From assembly GCA_030180135.1 (NCBI GenBank), contig CM058233.1, positions 58,796,500 to 58,860,499 on the forward strand: a stretch of 64,000 nt of DNA, read 5' to 3'. Numbering within the stretch: position 1 is the first letter of the stretch; the number at the start of each line of letters is the position of its first letter. Shown here piece by piece: positions 11,207-23,290 of the stretch. Below the pieces are notes generated by a model that saw nothing but the letters and a program-made list of their open reading frames with translations, did no database searches and had not been told where the DNA came from. A program made the position numbers and the translations under genes. The DNA comes from Orychophragmus violaceus. Its lineage: Eukaryota; Streptophyta; Magnoliopsida; Brassicales; Brassicaceae.

Positions 11207-11420
11207 AACGTATATAATACATGTTTCGACATATAGTATTTTTCTTTTTGCTAAACACATTTATTTTCCGTATCAAATTAACAGATTATTAGATTCTTTT
11301 TTTATTTTGAATTCAAAAAAGTTGGATTCGAACCTATTACATGGACGTCAAGAAATATGTTCTCAAACTACTAAACTAAATGAATCCGTTGATAATTAGA
11401 TTCTTTCTTATAGTAATGTT

Positions 11421-12034
11421 TAGGCCTGGGCATTCAGGTCTTCGGGTAGGGTTCAGGTCGAGTGTGTGTCGGGTCCGGATCTGTCGGGTAAAAGAAATGA
11501 AGGACCCATTTAAGGACCTGCTAATTTCGGGTCGGGTTCGGGTCGGTTTCTGCCGGTTCCAGGTCGGGTCGGGTCTTAGGATAGCTTACCTGCCATTACC
11601 CGTTATTATTCGGATACTAATCGGGTCAGGTTCGGTTTCAGGTTCGAACAGGTTTGAACAGGTTCAGATACATGTTCGGTTACAGGTTAGAACAGATTCA
11701 GAACATGTTAGAAACAGGTTCGAAACAGGTTCGAAACAGGTTCGGAACAGGTTGAGAACATATTCGAAACAGGTTGGTTACAGGTTTGGAACAGGTTATT
11801 AAAATATTTAATATATATAAATACATATATATTATTAATATATATATTTATACAGGTTTATATGGGTACCCAAAAAATCTGCAAGTAATACCCAGACCCG
11901 AACATGTACCCGCGGATCTTCAACAGCTGGACCCAATAGGTTAAAATGTCTAAACCAGATTCTAACCTGAACCTGTCTTATTCGGGTCGGTTCTGGGTCG
12001 GATCCTCGGGTCCGGGTAAAAATGCCTAGACCTA
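11421..12034. mobile_element. hAT-type MITE with GGGTTCGGGTC-rich interior
   Basis: The 614-bp element has terminal inverted repeats TAGGCCTGGGCATT at the left and TAGGTCTAGGCATT (reverse complement of the right end), 12 of 14 matching. It is flanked by a perfect 8-bp direct repeat GTAATGTT (11413-11420 and 12035-12042); 8 bp is the hAT superfamily target-site size. The interior is built of short repeats of GGGTTCGGGTC (11440-11660) and of AACAGGTTCGAAACAGGTTCG (11640-11800), and then an A/T-rich centre. It encodes no transposase, so it is non-autonomous. A 140-codon frame across it is repeat translation and not a gene. Confidence 0.85.
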
Positions 12035-12260
12035 GTAATGTTCATGATCTTGACCCAAGTCAATGTTTTATCATGGGAGTATGTAAATGTACGTAGTAAT
12101 GAAGCATAACTGCGGTGAAAAACGATTACTAAATGACAAAGTAATAAACACAAGTCTTAACCATTTTTTAATAGTAACATGTTGAAAGATCATAAAGATC
12201 GAAAGAGAAGAAAAAAACTAAAAGTAAAGTTGATGATGATAATACCTATTATCATTATAG

Positions 12261-12611
12261 TCACATTTGGATCCATTTAGCAAGTTGGGTCGGGTTAACC
12301 ACACCAGGAACGTGGGTCCCATCTGTTTTGAACACACTCGCCACGCCAGAGTAGCTCCGGTGAGCCTTCTTCTTCACTTCCCTGTGTTGCGGCGACGGTG
12401 ATTCCATTGGCCCAACTTCAGCCCATCCAGGATATAGTTTCCGGCCCAACATCGTCCCGCACGTGAGGAACTCGTGAGCCATGTAGCCGGCCAAGAGCCA
12501 GTTCGATGTAGCAGGAGTGGCTCTTGGATCAAAACCGGAATCACTCTCCGTCGTGTCCTTGCGTTTCCTCGACGCACCGGGCGTTTGACGCGCGTGGTGG
12601 TTTTGACTCAT
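12261..12611 (-). CDS. Small conserved plant protein of unknown function (116 aa)
   Basis: This is a single uninterrupted frame from ATG at 12611 to TGA at 12261. The N-terminus is basic (ASRKRKD), followed by a hydrophobic-aromatic block NWLLAGYMAHEFLTCGTMLG (about residues 37-56) and a C-terminal block ASVFKTDGTHVPGVVNPTQL. I recognise the LAGYMAHEFLT...GT and the DG-x-H-x-PG-x-V-NP-x-QLA pattern as that of a family of small uncharacterised plant proteins, but I cannot name the gene or its function with confidence. It is the only likely non-transposon gene in the window that looks intact. A perfect G-box lies just upstream. An upstream untranslated exon is possible but not demonstrated. Confidence 0.75.
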   Translation of the reverse strand: MSQNHHARQTPGASRKRKDTTESDSGFDPRATPATSNWLLAGYMAHEFLTCGTMLGRKLYPGWAEVGPMESPSPQHREVKKKAHRSYSGVASVFKTDGTHVPGVVNPTQLAKWIQM

Positions 12612-12638
12612 TTGTTCGCGAATCTCTTTAGGTTTATG

Positions 12639-12646
12639 CCACGTGG
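12639..12646. promoter_or_regulatory. G-box/ABRE-like element CCACGTGG
   Basis: A perfect palindromic CCACGTGG lies 28 bp upstream of the ATG of the small minus-strand gene. Such motifs bind bZIP and bHLH factors. It may lie in the 5' UTR rather than the promoter. Confidence 0.5.
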
Positions 12647-12698
12647 TTTGTTGGATCAGGGTTATAACGGTTAATGTACAAAAGAAAGAGGCAGAATG

Positions 12699-13004
12699 TC
12701 AATTAAGTTTTTCTTCTGAGGCGAAAAGCGTCAAACGCATGACTGTCGAGAAAAATAAGCGAATACGGACAAAAAAAAATTTAAGTAAATCAAGGGGAAT
12801 ATAAAATGATTTTAATTTAAGAAAAAAAACGATCGGTTGTTGTCGGAGGAGATAAATCTGAGCGTAGTGTTCACGGACGACGTCTTCGAGGATCGGTGAG
12901 AAATCGAGGCCGGCGATCAGAGAATGAAAGTTAGTTGGAGATGGAGGAATAGATGTCGCCGCCGGGATCGGCGGAGGAGTAAAAAAAGCAGAAAACGGAG
13001 ACAA
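12699..13004 (-). other. Coding-like stretch without an ATG, 5' of the small gene
   Basis: The minus strand is open for about 100 codons with a plausible plant N-terminal composition (PPPIPAATSIPPSPTNFH, then HSLIAGLDFSPILEDVVREHY), but the only initiation codon at the upstream end is TTG. It could be the 5' leader of the small gene, an exon of a neighbouring gene, or chance. I do not recognise the protein. Confidence 0.25.
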
Positions 13005-13060
13005 AGAGGATGGTATAAAGAGAGATATGAAGGGGAAAACAGGCGTAACTTACAGGCGTA

Positions 13061-14874
13061 ACTTCTTATATTCGATAAATTAAAATGATCAACAATCTAC
13101 TGAGGCCTTATGTGGGCCTCAAAATAAATCTCATGGACTTTTAATCGATTGGTAAAACTTGGTACGTCATGTCACTAACTAGGATTTGCATACTCGACCT
13201 TTTTGGTCCACTATAAATTACCTTCTTTTTTAGTTTGATCCACGATCGATTTTAGTTTGATATTTGCTTTTTGTTTATTTGTTTCCACTTTTCTTTTCCT
13301 AGATCGTTCTCTTGGTTTATAGTTTATTTTTCGATTATACAGAGAAAAATATTTGTGTATGTTTATTAACATTATATATTTTATATCTTTTTCTAATTAT
13401 TTTTTATATAATTTTTGAGTTTATCAATACTTCAATGAACTGACTAATATAGAATCATAAACGCAAAACTAATCAATTTGTCTCGATCATATGTTTTTAT
13501 AAAATTATTATTGACACATCGACATAAACAAACCAATGTTATTATTCATGGTGATCTTTTTATTTGGTTTGATATCACACCCAAAATTAACGTTTCGATA
13601 TCATATGTTCGGACTAATTATTCCACAGGCTTGAGCCTGCACCTTGTTTAATCACAACCCAATTAGAATTACTAAATTATAGCATTAAGTTAATATGTCA
13701 CCAACACATTTCACATAAAATTTTAGGTCACAAGCATATGAAGTGAACTCACCACCTGTAAGATTAGTTTTTCCATATATGTGGTGTTTGTAAAAAAAAT
13801 ATGGGGATATTCTGCAACGCAAGAAAAACACAAGTAAGAAGAAGTAAGCATTACATATAGAGAGAAAGAGAGAGGAACAAATAAGATTTCATATCAAATC
13901 CGAAAGGAAATCGGGAAGGAAAGGGGTTTCCCATTATTGAAGTCTTTAGTAGTGTGAAGTTAATCTACCAACATGAATCACCCAAAAAATCTGAACACAT
14001 ATTAAAAAATAATAGAAAACTTCAGACCAATGACCATTAAATCAGTCAGAGTTGATAACACATACATGCACTCAATCTTGTTTCAAATTCGAATATTAAT
14101 CTCATCAGAAACCCTAACAAAAATGTGAATATAATTATTGAAGACAGAAACAGAAATCGAGTATAAAATGAGAAGAAATACCTCAGACATATTTTTGACG
14201 CATCGGATGAATAACCGGCGAGGAGACGACAGCGGAAAGGGTGAGACTGTCTGAATTTGAGAGAGATTATAATGAGGATGGTTAGTGTAATTCGGTTGAG
14301 AGACTTAATTAACCAAAATATTAGGTTTAAGCGCAAAAGAATTTTGGTATGGCGGGTCTAATTGATACAATATATAATTCTATTATATAACATATTGATT
14401 TCGAAATTGACAAATAAGTATATTTTTAAAATTTTAAAATTTTAAAAATAAAGAGAGATTAATTAAGAATATTATGTGACAAATCAATAGGTTTTTTTTA
14501 ATCAAATTTGATTTTTAGAATATAATCTAAACAAAATATTTTAGTTATCTATTGCCTTTAAATTATATGTTATGTGTTCTGATTTTTAGTAAGGCAAAGA
14601 TTTATATGTTGGCATATTATTGTTAATATACTTATTCTTATTACTTTTTCTAATCATATTAGATTTGATTTTATTGGAAATATAATTTCTACAAAAAATG
14701 TTAGTATTAATCACTATCTTACTAAAATATAGCTATTTTAAATTAAAAATATTTTATAGTATATATGGTTAAGATATTCAGTTATATAATTTAAAATGTT
14801 CTTGGTTTAATAAAGTAACCATTTTCGTTATACCTTAAACCCTAAACCTTAAACGAAAATAAAATATTAAACTA
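13061..14874. other. A/T-rich intergenic DNA
   Basis: Nothing convincing is seen. A minus-strand segment at about 14180-14280 looks like a leader ending in ATGTCTGAG followed by a GTATTTC splice donor (14190-14180), but no downstream exon could be linked to it. A short degenerate telomere-like run (CCTTAAACCCTAAACC) lies near 14835. Confidence 0.4.
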
Positions 14875-14892
14875 TCTATACTATTAAATGAA
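14875..14892 (+). other. Helitron-like 5' terminus (candidate)
   Basis: TCTATACTATTAAATG is preceded by A, matching the common TC start of Brassicaceae Helitrons inserted between A and T. No matching 3' hairpin-CTRR end was found, so the element is not delimited. Confidence 0.3.
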
Positions 14893-15949
14893 TATAAAAG
14901 TTAATTTTTTCTTTAACTACATTTGAATGTTCAAAATCGAATACTTTTCTTATTAGTTGCTTTTAACACCAACGGTTAAGTAGCATCAAACAAACCGATC
15001 AAACTATCAAAGGACCACATACAAGTTCAAATTTTAAAGATCACGTGATCCAAACAAGAAAAAAAGATAAAGTTTAAGTTAACCAAGAATTAGAGATAGA
15101 AAAACTAGTAAATGATCGAGAGAGCATATTGTCTTCAGGGTATTCTTCTGGTACTAGATTGGAAAACTACAAAACGAAAACAATGTATTAAACACAATAT
15201 ACATAAAAATAACAAACAAATGAAATTAACAAAGAATATGAACACAACCAATTGACAAATTCAACCCAGTCAGAATTCTCAAACTAGTCATGCATGATCA
15301 TTGAAAGATATCCTTCTTTTCTTAGCCAAGTATATCCTAATATATACACAATCAAGAAAAAACTTACTAATACTCAATGCAATTATTCTCATCTATATAT
15401 AATAAGACTTTGTACATCTTACGTAAATGTCGTCTGACAAAGAAGCATCTGAAAATTACAAAGACATGCTTATCTGCATCAATCCTAAACCTTTTGATCA
15501 TTTTTTTCTCATCTTTCCCAATTAACACACATTGAATACTCCAGAGGCTATGATATAAATTTAATAAAGCAAATATTAGATCCTAACAACAAAACAAATC
15601 TTCAAAATAAAAGACAAAGAATAACTCACGTTTTGTCACGAATGGTTAAAATTGTATTTTGTATTTTTTATGCAATAGATTGATTGTAGTAAACCGTGAT
15701 TTATTGCATTTCATTAATTCATTTATTTGTTTTCATTGGTTATGTTGTAAATTCAGACATAAATAATGGAGAAAATTGCAAATAATAATATCTAACATAG
15801 TACCATAAATTAAAAAGAGTTACAAATGTCAAAAAATACAAAAATGTAATTATTACTAAGTAGGCAACACGGGTTCTCATTCGAAGTAGCATAGAAGAGA
15901 TATTCATGGCCTGAACCAAGATCTAGTGGCTTTAGGGAGCCATAAAACA
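14893..15949. other. A/T-rich DNA, no feature identified
   Basis: No domain, splice-supported exon or repeat boundary was recognised on either strand. The right part may include decayed 3' exons of the adjoining RPA-like pseudogene. Confidence 0.4.
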
Positions 15950-18900
15950 AAAATAAAATATAATGTTAGTAATTATAAACGATTTTGACATTTATATATA
16001 AAAAATAAAAAATTAAAAGTTCAAAATATATATCATTCTTTATAGTAAACAACATCTTCAGCACATGTATCAAATTCAAGCTGTGAAATAATCCACAATC
16101 GTGAACAAATGGAGTATCTACATAAAGAAAAAAACAAAATAAACATACCACTAACAAAATGGGCAAACACAAAATTAAAGTTTAATATATTGCGAGAAAT
16201 TTTAGAAATCAATTTTGAATTACCCTCACTATAATTTACATGTAAAAATCTCGAGACCGCAACAATTTCAAAGTTACCAATGGAATGCCAATATTCATAA
16301 AACTCGATAGCCAGTTTTCCCCTAGCAGTGCATCTTACAGATTGGCTACTATAGCATAGCACAAACAATATAAGTATTTCATGGGATAGAAGAGTATAAA
16401 TATTTATATATTTGAAAATATGTTATCAGAAAATAATAAGAACTTACTCTATTTCTCTTATGTGAAACTAAATCGTTTTGGCATAATCCGATGAGCGTTT
16501 GTGATCTGCGATCCAATAATCGTCTGGATTTTGCATGGCTCCAACATAGCTTATAATTCCAATTAAATCTAAAAAAACAAAAACTAAACGAAGAAGGTTA
16601 AATAAAAATGCAACCAACACATAAGTTTTGTATCCTAAGAAATTACAACATGATTATGAATTAAATTACCAATGGTGTATGCTGGAAATTGTTCGCGATA
16701 TACATTGCATACCAATAAAATCATAAAATGGATTCGGACTTATCGTCCAACAGTTTTAATGCGCGTGTTCTCGCCCACGAAGATATGTTTCTTAGTGATT
16801 GTATTTCATACATCACTTTGACTATGCAATTGAATTCGAAATTTTCAATAAATTTCCAATGGCCTTCTTGAAGATGTCATAAGTCTAGGGTTCCAAACAA
16901 CCTACATGGGATGTTTGATTGGATTTTGAAACCCTACAATTGAAACTTTTAAAATCGAAAATGATTATTTACTAGAAAACAATTAAAAACATATATAAAA
17001 CCTTATATAAAAATCTTACCATTTCATCACATAAGATCTAATGACATCTTTCCCAATGAGGAAAAACATTTGTGAACCATCTTCTTATGGTTTTGACTCG
17101 TACTCTCCGATTCGTTCTTGTATTATCAACCTCCCAGAGTAATGGAAAAGCTTATATTGTTTTGTGTTTGATTTTCGAAATTTACTGATGATAAAAGAGA
17201 GAGACGATTTGAAGAAATTTTTGAATAGCATATATATGGAAAAAATATATATAAGAGAATGAGAATAGAGTTAAGTGTGGTTTTGGAAGTTATTAATAAA
17301 ACTGAAAATATGTAAGTAACAAATTTAAAAATCTTATCAAATAATTAACTTGTAATAATCAAGTCGAATATTACCAATTAAGAAACAAACTTGTAAAATT
17401 TTGAATAGGGATTTTATCGAATATGACCGTATTTATTCACAAATAGCTTTCTGCTTTTTTAAAAAATCATTTAAATAGATAATGATCAAATATAAACTCA
17501 TCAATATTAATAACAAAATCTTTAATACTTCTCACCTCATTAATATTGACATTATGTAAGTCTGTTTTTGTGTCAAATTACATGATGACGTTTTCATTTT
17601 TCGATGTAAAATTTATTATTTTCTATATTTTATGACCATATGTATTCTACACTTGAATTTATTTTTGGTTGAATATTGTTTAGGTAGATAACTATTGATG
17701 GTTTGTCTAGAAAAAGTAAATAAAAATATTTATTTCTTAATTTGTGTGCAATATCATACCTAAAACGTCATCGGAAATGGCGGCTAAAAATGTTGATCAT
17801 GAAAGCATAAGTTTTCAAATCAAGTGGTCATACATTTCAAATCAATTTGGAAATTCAAAATATCTACTAAAAGAGCATAAAAAGAGGGACTTCCCCATGT
17901 TTTAATAAAACAATCTATACTATTAAACTCTAAATATAATGTAATATGAAATTTAACATAGAAATTTAATGCGTAATTGATATATCAAGGCAAAAAACTA
18001 AACTTTTGAATTTTGTGTCTACAATATTAAAGTCAAAACAAGAATTTTGTAAAACATGTTCAGATTTATTACGTTTCATGCTAATAATAGTTTATAGTTT
18101 TTCTACTTTTCCGGCAAGAATATTAAATCATTTTAACTGCAACTTGGGTAAGAAAATATTTTAGGACCCTAAATGTTCTTTTAAGATAACCTTCACATTT
18201 AAACTGAACAATTTTAATAAATAAAACTTGTATATTAAACTGGAAAAATATCGAAAATATATAAAATTCTAACTTGCAAACACACAAAAATGTGTTTATA
18301 TTAATTGGATTATTTATTCATTTTTGTAGTTATCAATCAAATCCAAGGTCTTCAAAGTTTAATAATTTATTCCTGTTTTTAAAATATAATTTATCTATAA
18401 GGTTTAAAAATATAACGTAAACTTGCATACACAAAAAAAAAATCCAAGTATATGGTATATCAGTTAGGGGTCCGTAAACTAATGAAAAACATAAGACCTA
18501 AACTCACCAATACATGATTATAAAGATCCTATTTAAAATTGCAACAATAATCTTATGTACCAATATTTTCAAACTATATAGTGATCGACCTTAAAGGAGC
18601 AAATTTTTTAAATAAGGAGAATAATATAAATAGATAAGTCTTTAATCACAACCCAAACAATCTTCAATATACACACTAAAAAAACATCAAAACAGTAAAG
18701 AAATTGTCAGACAGTAAAACTATATTCAAAGACATCTCTCTGTCTTGCAATGAAAGCTTCAACGGGCTCAAATTCATCCATTAAATCTTGTACTTCTGGA
18801 AAATGAGGGTTGAAGAGGCATCCGACAATCCTTTGTGACTCTCTAAGCAGATATCTTCTTTATCATCTACATCAAAACTTATAATTAGTGGTAAAATTAT

Positions 18901-19826
18901 AAACCATAGATAGCAATATATGATAAAAATAAAGCAATGAAACACTTACATCCAAAATGAAAAATATTTCAAAATTTCAAAACACAAATAACATTTGACC
19001 TATTACAATCAGCTAATCGTTTTATAAAATCATGGGTGTGTGTACCTAAAGCTACACACCTGAGCCAGTTACACCAACAAAATTTAACAGTAACTAACTG
19101 TTAATACCAACACCAATATGATTATACATAGGACAAACATAAAACATAAGATCCAATATTATTGTGAGTCTTTGATATGAAATATTCTTTTTGTTGTTGC
19201 AGAGTTATCGACATCCACATTCATGCGTCCGGAACTGGCCATCATACCCGTTACATCTGCAAAATCATGATTTTGTTATTTAATACTAACAACTAAATCA
19301 TATTATTTACCAACAAATCATCTATCACATGCATACCAACAACAACATTAGTTGGAGTGTTGAAATCTTGGACTTCTTTGATACTTAAAAATCCAAAAAA
19401 TTGATTATCATTGATTGCATCAATCTTTCGGATTGCAGCCCCTGGAGCTATGCAGAGCATATATTCAGATTTCGTAGCACGAAGTCTTGAATCAACATAG
19501 GAAACTTTGATATTCTTCATTTGAAGCCATTTCCCCTCCATTTTTTTTCCAAACCCTTAAAATTGGGAACTTCGGCTGGTGTAATGATGAGTTCTATCTT
19601 TGCTACATATAAAATAATTAGGTTAATAGTTTATATACATATACATATTTATATATATGATAAAAAATAAATCTTCTCTTCTCATTACCATTTCAACCGC
19701 AAGAACATAATTGAAAAAGAAGCCTTGACCGAAATTGTGATACTCATATACTCTTAGGAATTTTATTTTAAACTGCCAATCATTTCTTGATCGGTTAACC
19801 TCTGAAAGAAGATCAACTATTTCCAT
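15950..19826 (-). pseudogene. RPA1/DUF223-like (replication protein A large subunit-like) pseudogene, copy 1
   Basis: On the minus strand an ATG at 19826 opens MEIVDLLSEVNRSRNDWQFK, the usual start of plant RPA1-like OB-fold proteins; the exon ends at a GTAATG donor (19688). Exon 2 (about 19597-19312) carries GKWLQMKNIKVSYVDSRLRA and FLSIKEVQDF. Exon 3 (19259-19170) gives DVTGMMAS...TTKRIFHIKDSQ, the OB-fold block usually written DVIG...TKRI, and then a stop. Further exons lie at about 16570-16450 (DLIGIISYVGAMQ) and 16350-16210 (VRCTARGKLAIEFYEYWHS). An A8 tract at 19542-19549 shifts exon 2 by two bases; the duplicate copy has A6 and stays in frame. RPA-like genes are often carried by plant Helitrons, which fits the Helitron-like termini nearby, but no complete Helitron is demonstrated. 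Confidence 0.7.
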
Positions 19827-20235
19827 CTTGGCTGATATTTTTTTTGGCAAAAAGAGTTTGTAACTGTTCTTCTTCTCTTGTACAAGAACTTAAAATCGAA
19901 AACAGTTTTTTTTGTTAATAATGAAACCCAAAAGACAAAATTTCAATTAAAAGGCAATAACTATTTTTTTTAATAAATATGAAAATTCATTTAAATAACA
20001 TGATATATGTAAAATATAACCGTCATTATTTTTTTTTATCTAAATGGTCATAACATCGGCAATATATTTACGGAAATATTATGTATGCGTTGTAATGATT
20101 GCTCCTAATTTTATGATAGTTTATAAAAGAGGTTATATATAACATTCAAAATATGTTGATTCAATAGAATACATAACCGAAAATATAAATCTAAATCACT
20201 AAAAATAACAACAACTTAAAGAGTTTATCAGACTA
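16846..20235. repeat. Tandem duplication, unit 1 (3,390 bp)
   Basis: The segment starts at CAATAAATTTCCAATGGCC (16846) and is repeated starting at 20236 with only scattered differences. The breakpoints share the 7-mer CAATAAA: at 16846-16852, at the junction 20236-20242 and at the far end 48690-48696. It contains the 5' half of the RPA-like pseudogene and a Helitron-like terminus. Confidence 0.9.
17914..17931 (+). other. Helitron-like 5' terminus (candidate), unit 1
   Basis: TCTATACTATTAAACTC is preceded by A. The same sequence occurs at the equivalent place in unit 2. Confidence 0.3.
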
Positions 20236-21302
20236 CAATAAATTTCCAATGGCCTTCTTGAAGATGTCATAAGTCTAGGGTTCCAAACAACCTACATGGG
20301 ATGTTTGATTGGATTTTGAAACCCTACAATTGAAACTTTTAAAATCGAAAATGATTATTTACTAGAAAATAATTAAAAACATATATAAAACCTTATATAA
20401 AAATCTTACTATTTCATCACATAAGATCTAATGACATCTTTCCCAATGAGGAAAAACATTTGTGAACCATCTTCTTATGGTTTTGACTCGTACTCTCCGA
20501 TTCGTTCTTGTATTATCAACCTCCCAGAGTAATGGAAAAGCTTATATTGTTTTGTGTTTGATTTTCGAAATTTACTGATGATAAAAGAGAGAGACGATTT
20601 GAAGAAATTTTTGAATAGCATATATATGGAAAAAATATATATAAGAGAATGAGAATAGAGTTAAGTGTGGTTTTGAAAGTTATTAATAATACTGAAAATA
20701 TGTAAGTAACAAATTTAAAAATCTTATCAAATAATTAACTTGTAATAATCAAGTCGAATATTACCAATTAAGAAACAAACTTGTAAAATTTTAAATAGGG
20801 ATTTTATCGAATATGACCGTATTTATTCACAAATAGCTTTCTGTTTTAAAAAAAATCATTTAAATAGATAATGATCAAATATAAACTCATCAATATTAAT
20901 AACAAAATCTTTAATACTTCTCACCTCATTAATATTGACATTATGTAAGTCTGTTTTTGTGTCAAATTACATGATGACGTTTTCATTTTTCGATGTAAAA
21001 TTTATTATTTTCTATATTTTATGACCATATGTATTCTACACTTGAATTTATTTTTGGTTGAATATTGTTTAGGTAGATAACTATTGATGGTTTGTCTAGA
21101 AAAAGTAAATAAAAATATTCCTTTCTTAATTTGTGTGCAATATCATACCTAAAACGTCATCGGAAATGGCGGCTAAAAATGTTGATCATGAAAGCATAAG
21201 TTTTCAAATCAAGTGGTCATACATTTCAAATCAATTTGGAAATTCAAAATATCTACTAAAAGAGCATAAAAAGAGGGACTTCCCCATGTTTTAATAAAAC
21301 AA

Positions 21303-21320
21303 TCTATACTATTAAACTCT
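21303..21320 (+). other. Helitron-like 5' terminus (candidate), unit 2
   Basis: Duplicate of the motif at 17914 within the second unit of the tandem duplication. Confidence 0.3.
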
Positions 21321-21918
21321 AAATATAATGTAATATTAAATTTAACATAGAAATTTAATGCGTAAGTGATATATCAAGGCAAAAAACTAAACTTTTGAAT
21401 TTTGTGTCTACAATATTAAAGTCAAAACAAGAATTTAGTAAAACATGTTCAGATTTATTACTTTTCATGCTAATAATAGTTTATAGTTTTTCTACTTTTT
21501 CGGCAAGAATATTAAATCATTTTAACTGCAACTTGGGTAAGAAAATATTTTAGGACCCTAAATGTTCTTTTAAGATAACCTTCACATTTAAACTGAACAA
21601 TTTTAATAACTAAAACTTGTATATTAAACTGGAAAAATATCGAAAATATATAAAATTCTAACTTGCAAACACACCAAAAAATGTGTTTATATTAATTGGA
21701 TTATTTATTCATTTTTGTAGTTATCAATCAAATCCAAGGTCTTCAAAGTTTAATAATTTATTCCTGTTTTTAAAATATAATTTATCTATAGGGTTTAAAA
21801 ATATAACGTAAACTTGCATACACACAAAAAAAAATCCAAGTATATGGTATATCAGTTAGGGGTCCGTAAATTAATGAAAAACATAAGACCTAAACTCACC
21901 AATACATTATTATAAAGA

Positions 21919-21953
21919 GGGGAAATTGCTTAAAATACCCTCAAATTTGATGT
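21919..21953 (+). repeat. MULE left terminal inverted repeat
   Basis: It begins GGGGAAATTGCTTAAAATAC and continues CCCTCAAATTTGATGT. It pairs imperfectly with the reverse complement of the right end; the shared blocks are GGG, TTGC, AAAT, CCCTC, TTGA and GT. Confidence 0.75.
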
Positions 21954-23290
21954 TAAATAAAAGTGTACCCCCAAACTTGAATCAAATATAAAACTGGTTT
22001 TGCGGCCTTATGAAATTACCGCGCTGTCCTTACGACCAATCAAAAAAATGTCAAACGCAATTACCATTATAACCTTCGACTATTTCAGACTTCTATGGAT
22101 GTCTGAGACGTCAGACTCCAATAGAAGTCTGACATAGAATTAATTACTAAATTTAAATTTTAAAATTATTAAAAAATATTTTGTCAAAACTTTTATATAC
22201 ATAAATTATATATAAACAATTTAGTAGTATATAAATTAAAATTTGATAAAATTGAGTCATATTAAACTATGTTAGTTAAGTATGTCTTAGAACATACTTT
22301 GTAATGGAACATAATGGAACATTTACATATAACTTACATATAACCTTAGGGTTAGTTAGATTCATGGTTTAGGAAATGGTCACATTTGAAAAAATTACAT
22401 TTGCACATGTATGTTATAATGGTGATATAATTAACGAATTTGATGTGTCCTAGGTGTTTTGTTTAAATATTTTCCAATGTTAAGTGATAAATATTAGATT
22501 TAGGGTTTATCAGACTTCTAACTGAATTTCGGGGTTTCGTAAGTACTTGGGATTGAACCAAATATACCTTAAATGGTTAAAATTGACTAAATTTTATGTA
22601 ATTTTAATTTACATATGTCCAAAAGTCCCATGTTTAATTTATGTCCAAAAGTCCCCACTAGATTTAGGGTTTATCAGACTTCTATAGAAGTCTGAATTTT
22701 GGGGTTTCGTAAATACTTTGAACCAAATATACCTTAAATGGTTAAAATTGACTAAATTTTATGTAATTTTAATTTACATATATCCAAAAGTCCCATATTT
22801 AATTTATGTATCCGAAATTTTCCTCAAAATATTTTTTAATAATTTTATAATTTAAATTTTCAACTTAATTATTTCTCAGACTTCTCGTAAATATGAGACT
22901 TTTGGACATATGTAAATTAAAATTACATAAAATTTAGTCAATTTTAACCATTTAAGGTATATTTGGTTAAAAACACCATGTAGCTTGATCTATGCTTGAC
23001 ATATGGAGTTGGATATCATATTTTCATCTGTAGGGTTAGACTGAGGGTTTGTGAAATTTCATCCATATTGTTACATTTGCATATACTGGTTAGGTTGTGA
23101 CTATATTAAACGAGTTTGATGTTTTTTATAAGTTTTCTATATAATATGATGGTATTTAAGTAGTAATTAGTAGATTTAGGGTATATCAGACTTCCATGTT
23201 AATCTGATTAACGTACATGATTTCTCAGACTACCGAAGAAGTCTGACTAAACTCGACCAAAAACTAAACCCTACTTGGGAATTTACCCCA

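Noticed and set aside
11380..11802. 140-codon plus-strand frame as a gene
   Set aside because: It starts outside the hAT-type MITE, runs through its simple repeats and has no domain.
14046..14336. 96-codon minus-strand hydrophobic frame
   Set aside because: A/T-rich composition, no domain; at most a leader exon with a splice donor lies inside it.
15950..20235. A complete Helitron around the RPA-like exons
   Set aside because: Only candidate 5' ends were found; no 3' hairpin with CTRR and no Rep/helicase gene, so I do not delimit one.
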